Part shown: piece after piece, positions 62,873 to 64,000 of the stretch
Layout: each line of letters opens with the position of its first letter
How positions within the stretch are numbered: position 1 is the first letter of the stretch
NCBI RefSeq assembly: GCF_015767265.1
Contig: NZ_JADPIB010000001.1
Coordinates: 1 to 64,000 of the forward strand
Length of the DNA: 64,000 nt
From: Aureivirga marina
Lineage (GTDB): Bacteria; Bacteroidota; Bacteroidia; Flavobacteriales; Flavobacteriaceae
Reading direction: 5' to 3'
Position numbers and translations under genes: made by a program
The notes under the pieces: model-generated
What the model saw: only the letters and a program-made list of their open reading frames with translations
Database searches by the model: none
Told to the model about the DNA's origin: nothing

Positions 62873-63183
62873 AAGTCTAAATATTCATTTTTTAAATTCT
62901 CAAAGTCTGTAGTTTCTTTTCTTTTTTGTAATAAATCAATCATTCTACCATCTCCCATAATTGCAGAAATCTTCATAGCATCTTCAAGTTGAGTTTGATG
63001 TTTTAATCTTCCTTTTTGATAAGCCAAAAACACTCTTGAATTTTCATCTAACAAAGCATTTTTTAAAAGTTCTGAAGAAACTTCTAATGTTATAGCAATT
63101 TGATATGGAGTATAATTTTTAGCTGCTAATTCTTCAATCTGTGAATAATGAAAATCTGTGAAGTTGAATTTTAAAAGTTCCAT
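62869..63183 (-). CDS. Small helix-turn-helix phage protein
   Basis: 104 aa with 'QIEELAAKNYTPYQIAITLEVSSELLKNAL' (in part), the pattern of a resolvase-like HTH seen in small terminases. It may be the true DNA-recognition subunit with the 209-aa protein as partner. Upstream 67-nt gap holds a short hairpin AAGCAAGCGG / CGGCTTGCTT, hence perhaps a separate transcript end. Confidence 0.58.
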   Translation of the reverse strand: MELLKFNFTDFHYSQIEELAAKNYTPYQIAITLEVSSELLKNALLDENSRVFLAYQKGRLKHQTQLEDAMKISAIMGDGRMIDLLQKRKETTDFENLKNEYLDL

Positions 63184-63250
63184 ACAATTTGAATTTAAAA
63201 AAGCAAGCGGTTCGGCTTGCTTTGGTTACTATTTAGCTTACAAAAGAGTA

Positions 63251-64000
63251 TTATCTAGATTTTAATTCTGCTTCTATTAAAACAAGTTTTTCTTTATAAT
63301 AAATTACTTTTTTAGCATATTTTTCTTTTTTACTCTTGTCAGCCTTTTTAAGTTTCTCGTCATTTCTTCTAATATTCCTTTCCGTATTCTCTTTTTCTTT
63401 AGCCAAATCATCTGCGGATGATTGTTTTAATTCTTGAATAAGAATCTCTTTTTCCAACTTAGGATATTTACCAAGCCATTTCCCAGTTTTCTGATAAGAT
63501 TCTAATTCTTTAAAAATCTGTTTATTTTTAATATAAGGCTCAATTACATCCGCAGCAGCATCAAACAATTCATCTTCTTTTAAACCTTCAAAAAGTTGAT
63601 CATGTGCTTTTTTGTAAGCAGCATATGCAGTTATTAAATCTGCAACTAGAATTTTTGCAACGTCTGGACAATTTTCAGAAGTTAAAAAAGGGAATTGTTC
63701 ACGAATTGTTTTAGATTGATTTTCCTGCTTAGAATTATCAGTTTTTGTTGTAATATTCTCAGGAGTTTTATTTGTATTCTTTACCTTTTCAATTGTTGGA
63801 CAAACTTTTTTCTCAATTGGTTTTCTCAAGATAATATTCATCTTTCTCTCAGTAATTCCATATAACTTCGAAAGCTCATAACATAGTTTAGATCTATTTT
63901 CTTCAGTATCATTTAACCTTGTTAGAATCCTTGAGAAAGCAAGCGATTTTTTAGGATGCTTATTATATAATTCTTTTCCTTTTTGAAAAGAACGATCACT
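63251..64000 (-). CDS. Hypothetical phage/mobile-element protein, 5' end outside window
   Basis: An ATG at 63841 is in frame, but the same frame stays open to the window edge and reads protein-like ('HPKKSLAFSRILTRLNDTEE', 'RSKLCYELSKLYGITERK'). The real start is therefore beyond 64,000. Visible C-terminal part: 'FPFLTSENCPDVAKILVADL', helices and a Lys/Arg-rich coiled-coil tail. I recall similar proteins in bacteroidete transposable and temperate phages, without function. Confidence 0.55.
   Translation of the reverse strand, partial: SDRSFQKGKELYNKHPKKSLAFSRILTRLNDTEENRSKLCYELSKLYGITERKMNIILRKPIEKKVCPTIEKVKNTNKTPENITTKTDNSKQENQSKTIREQFPFLTSENCPDVAKILVADLITAYAAYKKAHDQLFEGLKEDELFDAAADVIEPYIKNKQIFKELESYQKTGKWLGKYPKLEKEILIQELKQSSADDLAKEKENTERNIRRNDEKLKKADKSKKEKYAKKVIYYKEKLVLIEAELKSR

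Larger units (their letters stand above)
35036..64000 (-). mobile_element. Prophage (integrase side and late region; other end outside window)
   Basis: Starts at tRNA-Arg with a tyrosine integrase (plus strand) and then late genes on the minus strand: tail tip, tape measure, cargo genes, spanin, amidase, connector proteins, portal, terminase. Tailed-phage identity rests on tape measure, portal and large terminase. att sites were not matched, because the right end, early genes and any capsid genes beyond 64,000 are not seen. Integration at the tRNA is inference from adjacency. Confidence 0.85.

Noticed and set aside
35036-64000. Integrative conjugative element instead of a phage
   Set aside because: No relaxase, coupling protein or Tra genes; terminase, portal, tape measure and endolysin point to a tailed phage.

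Overview
The window is a very AT-rich chromosomal segment of a flavobacterium (Bacteroidota, Flavobacteriaceae-like). Signs are the family set (TamB, LptD, MlaD, 7TM-HD phosphodiesterase, RidA, menaquinone enzymes), signal peptides typical of the group, weak or absent Shine-Dalgarno sequences, several TTG starts, and promoters of the TTG / TAnnTTTG type. The genus cannot be fixed from sequence alone.

Bases 1-34,670 are mostly ordinary core genome. A truncated secreted tail-fibre-like protein (1-487, minus) and an iodotyrosine-deiodinase-like flavoprotein come first. A 1.1 kb gene-poor stretch with three strong hairpin terminators follows. Next is a plus-strand run: menC, a CPBP membrane protease, cobS, cobC and a B12-type substrate-binding lipoprotein, followed by an exonuclease gene broken by one nonsense codon. 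A minus-strand run (15,628 down to 9,142) holds a cell-wall amidase, an MCE/MlaD protein, two halves of a membrane Fe-S reductase with a HAD gene between them, a SPOR-like membrane protein and menA. lptD and ridA diverge from it. They are followed by mgsA and a giant tamB whose real start lies upstream of the first canonical start codon, then tsaD. Smaller unknowns, a small MscS-type channel, an FAD/Fe-S D-lactate-dehydrogenase-like enzyme and the 7TM-HD phosphodiesterase complete the core part. A tRNA cluster (Ser-GCT, Pro-TGG, Arg-TCT) with a clear promoter closes it.

Bases 35,036-64,000 are the integrase-side part of a prophage whose other end is outside the window. A tyrosine integrase abuts tRNA-Arg and is preceded by a large nested inverted repeat. 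The late genes run on the minus strand, from the right edge leftward: unknown, DNA-binding protein, small-terminase candidate, large terminase, portal, connector-like proteins, amidase endolysin, a candidate unimolecular spanin, then, after the cargo, tape measure and tail-tip proteins. No major capsid, head protease or major tail protein is recognisable.

The most interesting part is the cargo (43.6-55.0 kb) inside the late region. (i) A three-gene module of winged-helix protein, SMC/Rad50-like ATPase and adaptor/effector resembles ABC-three-component or Lamassu-type defence. The effector is split by a -1 frameshift at a run of ten A's that ends in a slippery A AAA AAC heptamer. (ii) An XRE regulator is divergent from a membrane-protein gene pair, with operator-like repeats inside the opposing promoter. 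(iii) Several accessory genes carry their own TAGATTTG promoter and hairpin terminator, and some share a repeated terminator/promoter cassette. These look like autonomously expressed 'moron' genes.
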